This document shows positions 34,511 through 46,285 of a stretch of 64,000 nt of DNA, one piece after another; positions within the stretch are counted from its first letter, which is position 1, and every line of letters begins with the position of its first letter. Below the pieces are notes generated by a model that was not told the DNA's origin, made no database searches, and worked only from the letters and a program-made list of their open reading frames with translations. Made by a program: the position numbers and the translations under genes. Location of the stretch: the NCBI RefSeq assembly GCF_943734655.1, contig NC_071354.1:231682706-231746705 (forward strand), given 5' to 3'. This DNA comes from Sabethes cyaneus (lineage: Eukaryota > Arthropoda > Insecta > Diptera > Culicidae).

Positions 34511-34629
34511 TTTCAGTTGGACTTATTTAAGGCAAATGATACGGATGTATTTTACTCAAAATTAAAATTTATGCAAGCAAGGAAATTTCCCTGGAGGGGG
34601 CCTAGGGGGTGCCAACAAAAATTCATTAT

Positions 34630-34860
34630 TATCTTGTTATGCCGGCTGTCAACGATAGCTCAGAGTTTCGTAGGGAATTACCAGGCGGGCTCCATGGGGG
34701 CCCGTGCAACTACAGATCAGATTTTTACAATCCGACAGATCTTGCATGTCGGTATGCAAATGTCGGGAGTACAACGTGCCCACGCATCACATCTCAATTG
34801 ATTTCAAAGCAGCATACGATATAGTCGATCGAGACTAGCTATGGCAGATTCCCGGTTTTC
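34630..34860 (+). pseudogene. RTE-like LINE reverse transcriptase fragment
   Basis: ATTDQIFTIRQIL and later FKAAYDIVDRD are hallmarks of RTE-type RTs. The middle is frame-broken. Confidence 0.7.
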
Positions 34861-35439
34861 CAGATAAACTGACGCGACCAGCAATAGAAAAAAATCGCTT
34901 ATAGCGCTCAAGATCTTGACATAGGATCGATCAGATTCAGATTCATTTACATCACTACTTGTATGCGACAAATACTTTGTACTTTGTCTGTACAGATTAT
35001 GACAAAATATTTCATAGCAGATCATGTGCATTGATGACGTTGAGAAATATCATAGATATAGGCGATCGGTTATGTGTAGTGCGTGAATCGCAATACAAAC
35101 AACATGAGTAACCTTTTTTCTTGTGGCTAGATGAAATTTTACACTGCGATCGACTAGTGTGAGAAAAGAACAAAGTGTACTGTACGGATCGTGACCTGTG
35201 ACACAGTTAACTCACATAAGTACAGTTATGTAGTTTCTTCTATTTTTTTTATGTCGTGGTGTTCGTCATGTGATCTAAACCTCTTCATGGTATGCGTTTA
35301 TTATCTCAAATAAATGTATGTCTCTTGATATGAGACATCTTTATCACTGGTTTCTGCTTAGTGAACATCAGACTGGCCAGAACATATTCCAGCCACCAAA
35401 TCCGCTGAACTACAATATATTAAACTACAACAGTGTGGA

Positions 35440-35545
35440 GTAGTTGTGGTTTCAACAAGACGGCGTAACATATCCCACCGCGCATAAAACAACTGATTTA
35501 TTGAAACATTTGGCAAATGAAAAATTTCCCGTAATTGACCCTTAA
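35440..35545 (+). pseudogene. mariner transposase fragment
   Basis: WFQQDGVTYPTAHKTTDLL matches the mariner catalytic segment (W-F-Q-Q-D-G-A-x-x-H-T). It is isolated and directly precedes the BEL/Pao relic. Confidence 0.7.
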
Positions 35546-35599
35546 GTTATCAATAACTGTCGCTGCAAGACCTAATCAGAGCCGAGCCGAGCCGAGAAC

Positions 35600-36440
35600 C
35601 ATAACACTGACCTCAACGAGGTTCGACAACGGTACAGAATCCCCCGCCTAAAGTTGGTCTACAATACGATCCGGAAACAATGCCAGAAATGTATGAACGA
35701 AGTGGCAATTCCACGACTACCAGCCATGAGCGACCTGCCACCAGCACCGCTGACCACCCGTGCCATACACTTGCACATTGCACACACACTCAGTACCGAT
35801 TCCTGTTTTTTTGGCTTTACGTAACGTCATAGGTAGGAGGGCTACACCGGCAGTCATCTATAGTAACCAAGGGGCCAATTTTCGTGGCACTAATAAGAAG
35901 CTGAAGGCTGCTCTCGAAGGTCTGGATCGGGAACGGCTGAGGACCGAGTTCACTAGTACCCACACTAGCTGCAGTTTCAATCCACCAGCATCCCCGCATA
36001 TGGGCGGAGCGTGGGAGCGTCTAATCCGCACAGTCAAACAGAACCTCAGTAAGCTACTGCCGAAACGCCCGATCTCCTACGAGATCCTGGAAAACGGGCT
36101 GGAAGTAGTGGAGAGCATTATCAATTCATGACCACTGAACAGTATACCGTTGGAAGACGACGACTCGCGTCTTCTCACACCAAACGACTTCATGCTAGGC
36201 TCGTCTAGTGGATTGAAGCCCTGGGTGCATACGCCTCAGGGTGACCATCGGCGCATTCCGAGGGGGGGGGGATGTTGATCCCACCACGTCTGGGGACCCG
36301 CCGATCCCCAATGCTCCTATTGCTAGTAATGCTCACGCGTCAACGCGACTACACCCAGTCACTGTCGAAGGGATCGTCGATAGCACGAACCGTCGTGTGA
36401 AGGTTGTGAAACGTGGCCAACCTAAACAAGGGAGAACAAA
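35600..36440 (+). pseudogene. BEL/Pao retrotransposon integrase relic
   Basis: RYRIPRLKLVYNTIRKQCQK resembles the integrase zinc-binding region, followed by AIHLHIAHTLSTDS, NQGANFRGTNKKLKAALE and PHMGGAWERLIRTVKQNL, all BEL/Pao integrase landmarks, then LTPNDFMLGSS. The part between APLTTR and AIHL is much shorter than in BEL elements, indicating an internal deletion. A frameshift lies near 35810 and a stop at 36129. Confidence 0.8.
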
Positions 36441-37824
36441 AGAGTACCATACAAGCGATAGGAAATGATAAACATTTATTCCTACATCTAATCTTTCTAC
36501 CTTCCAAATAATCAAAAAAGAATTGTTTGTTCGAAATGTTATCAAGGTATTTTTTACCTCCGATATTAAAATGTTCACAAGCGGAAGGATGTAAGATGGG
36601 GTAAATTCTGACGACACCACCGATGCAAAATATGCCGTCAGCAGAGGCTCATTCATATGGCTGATTTTATACGCACCCGTTTCGTTGTTCTAAATGCAAA
36701 GTAATTCTAAATCGCTTTCCACCGTAGAGAAATGAGATTTAGAATTTCATATTATATCCTTCACTAAGACAAACCGGTCGATATTAAATCTTCACTCCTT
36801 ACGGGACCATAATTGACATGTCGCATGTGGTCACGTAAAGTGAATCGAAAAATCACTTATCTAATGTAACGTACATGTGTTGTAGTCTTTTTTCCCAGAA
36901 GCTGACATCGCTGCTTTTTTCACATAAAATCCAGAAAGAAACGAGCAGTAAAATATAATCATCATCTGCCGTCGAGAGCCAGCTTCAAGATTGCGTCAGA
37001 CGACGTTGCTTTTTCTAAACTATTAGTAAAACTAGCACATAATTCAACCGGGTGTCACAACTTTGCACTACATCCGTGACCTCATCGAGCGAATCTAACC
37101 CGACCGGACGTGTACGTGTGCCCGGAATGTATGTTATCTTTGCTGACTGGGGCGAGATAAATCGCAGTCAGAGGAGCGAGAGAGAGAAAAAAAACTTTCC
37201 CAACCACACCGTACGACAACCGGCCGGCAGCCACCGTCCTTGCAAGCCGTTACGTCCACATTCCAGCAGCTGAAATATGAGCTCGGTCACTTGACTTGGC
37301 CCGGTCGCCAATTTTGATGGTGCCACACGTATGTCCGGGTTTAGTCGAAAAGTGCAATTTGTTCCTGAAACAAACTCATGCGTCCGGTCGGTCCGGTCAT
37401 GATCGGCCGGATGGGCTGCCAGTTGGTTTTGCAGCACGATTAGTCGTCCCCTAATCGAAGTTGTAATTGGTTCCGCTTCCGTTTGGCAGCCCGGTTCAAT
37501 TGTTCGGATACGATTTCTGAATCAGTGTAAAACTTTATCCTGCACCCTTTACTACCCACCTACACGGAGCCATGAAAAGTTAACGAGCTGCACAGTCTCT
37601 GAACTAGTTCAATTAGCCTGAAACAATAGCCACGTACAAACAGTGCACATACATATGTGCATGTACCGTCTAAAAGGAAAAGTTTTTCGCACAAACACAT
37701 AATTGAGTTGCTCATTTCCGGTGAAATTTACCCAAACACCTAATTGCTGACCCGTGTTTTCGTGTCTATCTCTCTTCCGGTTTCTCTATTTTTCTTTTTC
37801 TTTGCCCCCGTTGCTCGTCGCTAG
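36441..37824 (+). other. Intron sequence before first HYR exon
   Basis: Unique and increasingly GC-rich from 37050. No repeat recognised; could hold a regulatory element. Confidence 0.45.
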
Positions 37825-38079
37825 GATTTCCTCAACCGAGGTTGACCTGTCCTACCAGCGTGAACGTGGAACTGCATCCGAACGAAACGGACACGACGGC
37901 GGTGAAGCTGCGCCGACCGAAGACCGACGTCAGCTGGGAGCGCGACATCGTGGCCGAACCGCTCTGGGCCAAGAAGGACACCCTACTGCTGCCGCTGGGG
38001 TCGATCAACATCAGCTACACTGCCAAGCATCCGGTTTCCAAGCTCACCACCAGCTGCACGTTTGCGGTCCATGTGATAG
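37825..38079 (+). CDS. Secreted EGF/sushi/HYR protein, first HYR exon
   Basis: This 255-bp exon (phase 1-1) follows a long pyrimidine tract ending CGCTAG (37824) and ends at GTAAGA (38080). It encodes a hyalin-repeat (HYR) domain: LTCPTSVNV at the start, an immunoglobulin-like beta fold of about 80 residues, and the closing TSCTFAVHVIG. NET and NIS are potential N-glycosylation sites. HYR domains are extracellular adhesion-type folds often paired with sushi modules, which matches the exon before it. Confidence 0.92.
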
Positions 38080-38874
38080 GTAAGATTGCAAGTATAAATA
38101 CATATAGCTCGGTAGCGACATGCAATTGTGTTTCTTTCAACTGCGAAAAAGCGCTGTTGCTGTACCATATTGGAACGAAATAGAATCAGGATTAGTTGAA
38201 ACTTTGCACGAACTTTCCTGGCGGTAATTTTGTGCTGCTTGATAATCCACTCTTTTCAAATTTAAATCCCTCAATTCGACCCCATAGAAAAGCTGGTTGT
38301 TGCTAATTAACAAATTGATAAGTTAGAGCAATTAAAAATTAAAATACGAATACGAAACTTTAGGCGAATTCAACCGAGGCTCACTCGTTAACTTATAATC
38401 TGATCCGGATCCTGTGAGCGGGGATTTCCGGGCGTTTCCGGAACCGTTCGAAATGAAACAAACAACAACAACGAAAACCTGTGCTCTGCTCACTAGCGTG
38501 CCCAGACATAAAACTGAAGGTGGGGTACCCGACCTTTCAGAAAAATCTCATAGCCTGGAAAATGAAGTACTAGTAGTAGGACGGTGAATTTATTATTACT
38601 AATCACAAAAATACCGGCTGATTAGGTTGAAAAGTCCGGACTTTTGGGTGCAATAGAATTTAAAATCGAAGTTGAAATTGGACTATAAACGCGAGTGGAA
38701 ATTGGACCTGACATAAGGCAACAAATTAGGCTTGAATCTAGACTTTGGATTGAATTGGAAATTGAACTTTAAATTGGATTTGCAATTGGACCTACAGTTG
38801 AAGTAATTCGGAATGGAAGTTTTACTAGGAATTAGACATGGAATAGGACTTGGAAATGTTTTCCTTCGTTTCAT

Positions 38875-40340
38875 GTTTCATTTTTCTTATTTTTAGACTT
38901 CTCTTTTGCCTTTAAACTATTTTTTTTTCCTAATTTTCATATCCGTTTTCCATCTCTTCGTTATTCTCTTAACTTTTTCCATTTTTCAATTCCAGTTTTC
39001 GTCTTTTTCCTACTCTTTTGTTTTTATTTTGATCCCTTTCCTGTTTCGTTTTTCGTCTTTTAAATGCCCCATGTATTCTGCTTTTCTGTCATTTTCATTC
39101 TGTTTCCGGCTCTCTTCTTCCACTATGTTCTTCGGTTTTCCTTTTTCATCTCCCGTTTTTCGTCTGTTATGTTTTCATCTTGGTTTGGTCTGCACATGTC
39201 TACATGTTTTATTTCTTTTCTGTTCCGTTTTTCTCTTTTTCTGTCCAGTTTTTTCTCTTTTTCTCCCTCTTTATCTTCTTTTCTGTTAAACGGTACGGCC
39301 ATTACAAGTATTTTAAAAAGTTTTTGTCTCTCCGGTGTTGCGACACTGAACAAGAAAGAGAATTTTTTAATCGAGCAAAAAAAATGGACTTTAGGCATTT
39401 TTATTTAAAGTTTAAACGTGAAAACCAAATCTTTTCTTGCTTTTAATAAATACGTTGTTATTTTTCATGCAAAAATCTACGAAAAAAGACAAAAGCGAAA
39501 GAAATTTTTTGGCTGATTTTCGGAAATTCCACTGTTTGAATTCTCATTTCTATTTCGTGCTAGAAGTCTTAACTCAACTCGTACACTCATTTTTCGAGTT
39601 TTTCAGGCTATAGAGCTCACAGACAATTGACTTTATAAGAAAAATTAACTCGTGACCTACAAATTGTTTTTTACCCTCCGATTTTTCAAGCCAATATTCA
39701 AGGGGGGGGGTGACAAAAACTTTAAAAATGATTTGCAATGGCCTTATTGGTTTTTTTCTCATTTATCTTCTTTTTCCTTCCGTTTTTCTTCTTTTCTTTC
39801 GTTTTCCTTTTTGCCAATAGCGTGGTTTCTGTTTCATAGTTACGTTTTTCTTCGTGTCCTGTCCAATTTTTTTTCTTATTTTCAGTCCTGCTTTTTTCAT
39901 TTTTCCCGTTTTTCGTCTTTTGTCTTTATTCCTCTTTTAGTTTCTAGTTTTCGTTTTTTTATCTCCTTTCCTCTTCATTTATCTCGTTTAACTCTTTTCA
40001 CCTCCTTTCCTTGTTTTTCAGATTCGTCTGTTTTCCCCTCTTAGGTTTCCCGCTTTTTCTACTTTTCTGTCGTTTATTCTGTTTTTGGCCTTTTTTCCCT
40101 TTGGTTCCCGGTTATCCATTTTCATCTCCACTTTTCGTCTTGTATATTTTGCCTTTTTTCCTGTTTTTTGTCCTATTTTCCCATCCCATTTCCATTTTCA
40201 TTCCCCATATTGACCTAGATCTACTTTTGTATCCCGTTTGACCTCTTTTTCCCGTTTTCTTTGTTTCCTCTTTTAGTTGTTTTCTCACTCTAGTAATTCT
40301 TCCTTTTCTCTTTGGCTTCTGTTGTTTTTTGTTCCATTTT
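38875..40340. repeat. Pyrimidine-rich array interrupted by MITE copy 6
   Basis: TTTTTCGTCTTTT and TCCCGTTTTTC blocks on both sides of 39297-39743, so the MITE inserted into an existing array. Confidence 0.8.
39297..39743 (-). mobile_element. TTA-type MITE, copy 6
   Basis: Minus-orientation full-length copy of 447 bp lying inside a pyrimidine array, so the array is interrupted at both ends. It starts GGCCATTACAAGTATTTT and ends ATTTGCAATGGCC followed by TTA. Confidence 0.85.
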
Positions 40341-40349
40341 ACATTTCTT

Positions 40350-40495
40350 GCATTGACTGAAGTTTTTGGAGCGTCTTAGTAGAATACTGAACCTGGAAAT
40401 TAAAGAACTAGTTCGAAAAAATGCGTATCTGTCAAGAATAAAATATACATAGTGGAATTAAATTGGATAAGGTTTTCTTTTTATTTAATTTTCAG
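40350..40495 (+). mobile_element. Degenerate copy of the third PLE-type repeat
   Basis: TTTTTGGAGCGTCTTAGTAG (40360 region) is the reverse complement of part of 21130-21172, and GCGTATCTGTCAAGAATAAA with TTCTTTTTATTTAATT matches the right arm of the unit at 20880-21135. It lies inside a pyrimidine array. Confidence 0.6.
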
Positions 40496-43400
40496 CTTCC
40501 TGTCTGTTCTTTTCTTATTTGTCACGTTCTGTTTTTTGTTTATTCCATTTGTCTCCTTTACGTTGTCTTTATCCTCTTCTAACGCCCCGGTTTTTCTGCT
40601 TTTCTGTCACGTTTATTCTTATTTTGGCTCCCATGTATTCCTTTGTAATCCGGTTTTCCTTTTTAACCCCCAATTTTTTATATTATTCCTGTTTTAACTT
40701 TATTTGGTCTGTTTTTTCCCGGGAATTTCGGGAATGGGAGTTCACATTTCTATTTCGTGCTAGAAGCGTTAACTCAACTCGTACACTCATTTTTCGAGTT
40801 TTTCAGGCTGTAGAGCCCACAGACAATTGATTTTATAAAAAAAAATTTACTCTTATCCTACAAATTATTTTTTTGCCCCCCGATTTTTCAAGCCAATTTC
40901 CAAGGGGGTGGGGGGAGGGGGGGTTGACAAAAACTTTGAAAATGATTTACAATGGCCTTATTGTTTTCGTCTATTCCTTTCTTTTTTTGTCACGTTCTGT
41001 TTTTTTTCTTATTCTATTTATCATCCGTTTCGTTGTCTGAATCCTCTTCAGACACCCTGTTTTTTTTTTGCTTTTCTGTCACATTTATTCTTATTTTGGC
41101 TCCCATGTATTCCTTTGTAATACGGTTTTCCTTTTTAACCTCCCGTTTTTCATATTATTCCTGTTTTAACTTTATTTGTTTCGTTTTTCCTGTTTTCATT
41201 TTCCCATTCCATTCTCAATTAGTGCTCCCTTTTTCCCATTTTCCTCGTTTTACCTATTGGTTCTTCTCTTTCTCGCTATTCTCTTTTTCTTTTCCGTTTT
41301 CCCTTGTTTTCTCTTCTTTTTCGCTCTTTTCAGTCTGAATTTTCCTCTTGTTTTTTTTCTCTCTGTTTCGTTTTTCGTGTTTTTCTTTTTTCCGAGTCTT
41401 GTTGTTTGTTTCCTGTTAAGTTAACTCCTTTTCAAGCTTTTTGTTTTCGTGTGTTCTCTTTTTACTCGTATTATGTTTAGCCTGTCCTCCTTTTCTGTCA
41501 CGTTCTGTAGTTCTATTCCATTTTCTCTTACATTTTCTCTTATATTTTCCCTTCTCTATATTCCTTCTTTTATGTTCCCTTTTCTCAATTTTCTTTCTTT
41601 CATATTCTGTGCTCTTGATATTTTTGGTTCCGGGTTCTTCCCTTTTATGTCCAGTTTACCCTCATTTTCTTCGTTTTCTCCACTATCTTTCTTTTTACTG
41701 ATTTTTCTTCATTTCTCTTTTGTTTTTCCTCTGCTGCCAGTCTTCCTTTTTTACCCCATTTTTCCTTTGTTCTACCGTTTTCTTCTTTTTCTTTCCTTTT
41801 TTCATTTAATTGTATTGTTTTTTCTCTTCTTATTTAATTTTTTTCTGTTTTGTCTTTATTTTATTTTCGGTTGTTTAATTGATCACACAAAATATTTAAA
41901 TTTTCTGTGGTATTTTCCATTTTTCTTATTCCTTATGTTGTTTTTCGTTCGTCTTTTTTTTGCTTCTCTTCCCGTTCTTTGTTGGTTCCGTTTTCCCTCG
42001 TTTTGATGCCCTGTTGCCCCGTATTTTTCTGTCCACTTTATTCCAATTTTGGCTCCTTTGTTTACCTTTGCTGTCCAATTTACCATTTTTAGATCCCGTT
42101 TTTCGTCTTTCTCCTTTTTACTTTTTCTCTGTCTTCTTTTTTTGTCCCATTTTCCCATCCCATTCTTATTTTGGCCCATTATTCTCATTTTATATCCCAT
42201 TTTGACCTCTTTTTCCCGTGTTGCTCATTCCTCTCTGAGCTTATTTCTCTCTCGCTAGTTTCTTTTTTGAGTTTTTTTATGTTTCATTTTCTTTCTTTTT
42301 CTAACCCGTATTCTCACCTTTTCTGTCACGTTTGTTTTTCTGTCTCGTCTTTTCTGTCTCCTCTCTCTCACTCTCGGTTTTACCCGCTCGATTGCCTATT
42401 CCTTCTTGTTTGGTCCCGTTTTTCAGTCTTGTATTTGCTTATGTTTTCTATCTTTTCCGTTCATTTTTTGTCTTTTTCAGTTCCGTTTTTCCTCTTCTCT
42501 AACCTTGATTTTTGTTTTCTGTCCCGTCAACTCTTTCTCTATATTTTTATTTTCGTATGTTCTGTTCTTTCTTTTATTACGTCCTATTTCTCGCTTTTTC
42601 TGTCACGTTACTTTATTTCCTTTTATCTCATTTGTCTTTCGTTATCTAGTTTTCTTCTTTTTCTTTGTTCTTTTTGTTGAATTTGTATCGTATTTTCTTC
42701 TTTTCTTTCATTTACATACATTTTATCTTTTAGTATCAATTTTTTTCATTTTTTTTCTCTTTTATTCTGTCTCGTGTCGTCTTTTTTATTGTTCTGTTTT
42801 TCTGAAAATAAGAAAAAATGCGACAGCAGTGTCACATTGTTTAATCATGTATTATTTTTTAATTTTACTAAATTTTCTCTTTATTTCTTTCCCATTTTTC
42901 ATCTATTGTTTTTTTTTCCTTCTTCTTCTTCTTCGTTTCCAATTTTCGTCTGTTCCTAACTCCTTCTGTCTCTTTCCCTTCTCGCTTTTCATCTGTTCCG
43001 TGGTTTTTCTCTTAGATGCTCCATTTTGTCTACTATTCTGTAGCGTTTATTCTGTTGTTGGGTATCTTTTTTCACTTTGCCATCCGGGTTTCTCCCGTTT
43101 TTCGCGCTTTTAATTTTTTTCGGTCCGTTTTTTTGAGTGGTTTTAGCCCAAAGGGTCATTCACCACACTTTCCTGTTTTTATTTTCTCCTTTAACTGTCA
43201 TATTTTTCCATTTCTAACCCATATTCCGTTCCTGTTTTGTCCCACCTTTCTTCTCTTTTTGCCGTTAGACTTCTTTGCCCCGGTTTTCTTGTTTCCTACC
43301 CGTTTTTCCACCTTTTCGTCGCTTTTTTTTGTTTTTCTGCCCCACCTTCCCTCTCTTGTTTTCTATTCTTTGTTATCCAGCATTTTCTCCTTCTGTTTTA

Positions 43401-43790
43401 CCCTTTTTCTGCCCACTGTTTGCTCTTTCTCTTCCTTTCCCGTCCCGTTTTTCGCCCTTTTTATTCTTAAGTTTTCCCTTGTTTTTCTCTTCTCAGCTCC
43501 GTTTCCGTTTATTTCTTTCGGTTTTTCTCATATTCCGGCCTATTTTTCCACTTGTTCAATCTCGTTTTTTTTGTTTTCTACTCCGTTAATTCCGTTTCTA
43601 TTTTGTTTGCTTTCGTCTGTTCCGTTCTTCCTCTTATTACGTCCTGCTATTTCTCTTTTTCTGTTTGTCGCTTTATCCTATATTTCCTCTCTGTTTTCAA
43701 TTTTGGTGCCTCTGTATTTTCTGCGTCACTTTTCCTACTTTTCCATCAAATTTCTCCTCTTTTATTTCGAAAAGATGTTTTTGTTATTAG
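40490..43790. repeat. Long pyrimidine-rich array
   Basis: About 3 kb of TTTTCTGTCACGTT, TTCCCGTTTTTC and CTTTTCTCC blocks, interrupted by MITE copy 7. An 80-bp segment (40515-40690) with TCCCATGTATTCCTTTGTAA recurs at about 40990-41165, a local duplication about 475 bp apart. Confidence 0.8.
40720..40957 (-). mobile_element. TTA-type MITE, copy 7 (partial)
   Basis: Truncated minus-orientation copy in the same pyrimidine array, from the GGGAATGGGAGTTCAC region to TTTACAATGGCC (40957) followed by TTA. Confidence 0.8.
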
Positions 43791-44409
43791 TTTATTAGGA
43801 CTTTTTAGACGCAAGGCGTTCATTCGAGTCCTATTTAGAAAAGAGAGTAAGTTTCTGATAAGAAAATCGATAAATTAGTTGATCTGAACGGATGAATTGC
43901 GAAATATAGGATAAAAAATCTGTTGGGTTGCTCAATGGTAGGTCAACCAACGTCTCTCGATTGTCGGTCAAGTGTGATACGTGTAAACCACCGCACCACC
44001 GCACCCTTCTATTGAATGGTCTAATATCTAGTTTTGTTGCGCTCTTCCAATTTTTACCATTCTCCACACACTTACTCAGCGACAATATAGGTTTTTTTGT
44101 GTGACTGCTCTGAAGTATTACTTTGCTTCTTTCGTTTTTCTTCTATTTTGTCCAGTTAGATCTCATTTTCTATTTCGTTTTCTTTAAATTTGAATTTAAA
44201 TTTACCATTAAATGATTGGAAATCAACAAATAAGAAAAAAAAATTCAAAAAATTTTCAGGTGACAGAACATAATTTTCCGGTTTTGCTTTGAAGTTCTCT
44301 ACTATTTACTTAACTTAAAACTAGACTTCAAATTGAATTGAAAGCCGGGCTTAATGTTGAACTTGAAAGAATTTAAAATTGGACAAGAACTTGACATGTA
44401 TTTAAATAG

Positions 44410-44650
44410 TTTTTTTAAAACGATGATTCTACAATTGATGAAGGGACGGAAAGGGAAAGTAATGAAGAAGGATTTTTTTTTCCGGGAATGAAAGGGAAGG
44501 GTGGAAAGGAAGGGGGGGGGGTAATAGGTAGCTATGCTTAACAAGTTGTCGTTGTGACTCCTATCTTTTGTCCAATGCTGGAAGGTGCATGGGTCGAACC
44601 AAGCTGTAATCAGAGATTATAACCGGATTTGAACCCACAACACCTGCTGG
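44410..44650 (-). repeat. Left arm of large inverted repeat
   Basis: This is the reverse complement of about 46043-46285, sharing GATGATTCTACAATTGATG, GGTAATAGGTAGCTATGC and AACAAGTTGTCGTTGTGAC. The arms continue inward into inverted copies of the ATGGCCGAA minisatellite. Confidence 0.85.
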
Positions 44651-44659
44651 ATTACCTAC

Positions 44660-44823
44660 GAATGGCCGAAACACAAATGGCCGAATCACGAATGGCCGAA
44701 ACACAAATGGCCGAAATAACGAATGGCATAATATACCAAATGGCCGAATCACGAATGGCCGAATCACAAAAGGCCGAATCACGAATGGCCGAATCACAAA
44801 TTACCGAAACACAAATGGCCGAA
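44660..44823 (+). repeat. Minisatellite, ATGGCCGAATCACAA units
   Basis: About eleven units of a 15-bp repeat (ATGGCCGAAWCACRA) are visible, with small variants. Confidence 0.9.
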
Positions 44824-45300
44824 TGTCATATTCGACCGAAAATATTCATTGGGTACATGCTGTCCTTACTCGCTGCCGCTCGTTCGGACTTAACTAAGGG
44901 ATAATCCCTAATAGACAGTAAACCTAGGAAAATGCATGCACCTAAATAGTAGTGGTTTCTGCAGGGGGGCTGCCCCCCCCGCAGTGGCCGGCGCTTCCGA
45001 CGGCGGGTCACCGGCGCACACTCGCGGCCTACGGCCATCTCGCCCTAAATCATCTAGGAAACATTTGCTACTAACACGGTAAATACGTCTCGCACCTTAT
45101 AATGACGATGGATTTATAATTAAGAAATATGAGATAAAAACCAGGTAAAAACAAGTTTATTACCCTATCACTAAAGCGGCCGTAATATTTCATTCAATAT
45201 CCCGCCGTGTCCATCTTTGTTGACCGCACATAGCAAAGCCAACAGTTGTGTCCATTGTTGTTGAACACGGTTTGCTTTCCGCACGGTAGTTGGTAGTTGT
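44824..45300 (+). other. Spacer of inverted repeat, GC-rich block
   Basis: 44955-45050 is unusually GC-rich (GGCCGGCGCTTCCGACGGCG) inside AT-rich DNA. I cannot assign it; it may belong to a dispersed element that captured the FLYWCH fragment. Confidence 0.3.
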
Positions 45301-45304
45301 CCTG

Positions 45305-45640
45305 TGACAAATGAGTGCATCCGGCGATTCATCCGATGTTGCTGGTTTCAACGATGAAGAAAGTGCACCTGTCGTCAAAATTGTGTTGTCACAGAGAGGA
45401 AAACCGATGCTTTCCATTGATGAGGTACTATTCAATAAAAACAAGCAGGTAATGTACGCAACTATTGTTGGTTCCCATCACCTGTCAATGACCAGGATCA
45501 TCACAGAGCTGCGGGTGGACAAAAGGCGATAGAGAGGAACATCCTTAGAATTCTTCAAGGGGATGTTCCGAATTCGCGCCGAGAAATAGACGAAAAAATC
45601 TACTCGAAATGTGTTAATGCTCACAAAATGAGCAGCAAAA
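45305..45640 (+). pseudogene. FLYWCH-domain-like gene fragment
   Basis: The frame from 45311 reads KIVLSQRGKPMLSIDEVLFN, resembling the opening of a FLYWCH zinc-binding domain (F-x-x-S-x-R-G-x-x-x-L). The matching cysteine and histidine part is not intact; a frame change near 45500 leads to a second stretch (IERNILRILQG...). FLYWCH domains occur in insect chromatin proteins and in MULE-type transposons. It sits in the spacer of a large inverted repeat. Weak homology, judged by eye. Confidence 0.45.
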
Positions 45641-45799
45641 ATGTTGTTGACGCAGTTGCGGTTTTATTAAGCGCTAAACAAAGACGTTCGTTAAGCATGT
45701 TTTGTTTGTTTAATAGTAGTAGTTTGTTTTTTGTTTGATTAAAGTTATTTATTAACTACTTGCCAATTCATGGTTTTTTATTGAGTAGTTATTTAGGCA

Positions 45800-45957
45800 T
45801 TCCGAAAAATTTCGGCCTTTCATGATTCGGCCTTTCGTGATTCGGCCTTACGTGATTCAGCCTTCTGTGACTGTTATTGAAATTCGGCCATTTGGATTTC
45901 GGCCATTCGTGATTCGGCCATTTGTGTTTCGGCCATTTGTGTTTCGGCCATTCGGTA
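45800..45957 (-). repeat. Inverted copy of the ATGGCCGAA minisatellite
   Basis: Units read TTCGGCCATTTGTGT on the plus strand, the reverse complement of the array at 44660. Confidence 0.9.
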
Positions 45958-46285
45958 CCAGCCCCACCTGCCAGGGCGTGTCGCTCACTTCTTTTGTCCA
46001 GCGCCTCTGTGGTTCAAAGGTACATGGGTACCAGTGAGCGACACGCCCTGGCAGGTGTTGTGGGTTCAAATCCGGTTATAATCTCTGATTACAGCTTGGT
46101 TCGACCCATGCACCTTCCAGCATTGGACAAAAGATAGGAGTCACAACGACAACTTGTTAAGCATAGCTACCTATTACCCCCCTCCCCTTCCTTTCCATCC
46201 TTCCCCTTCATTCCCGGAAAAAAAATCCTTCTGCATTACTTTCCCTTACCGTCCCTTCATCAATTGTAGAATCATCGTTTCAAAA
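45957..46285 (+). repeat. SINE-like head with box A/box B and a 24-bp hairpin
   Basis: CTGTGGTTCAAAGG (about 46008-46021) resembles box A and GGGTTCAAATCC (about 46061-46072) matches box B. Between and around them a 24-bp perfect inverted repeat, beginning CACCTGCCAGGGCG, occurs at 45965-45988 and 46034-46057. The body continues to a T-rich stretch near 46285. Its downstream part is duplicated in reverse at 44410-44650. Confidence 0.6.

Noticed and set aside
44660..44823. Possible CRISPR-like array
   Set aside because: Units are directly tandem 15-mers with no spacers, in a eukaryotic context.
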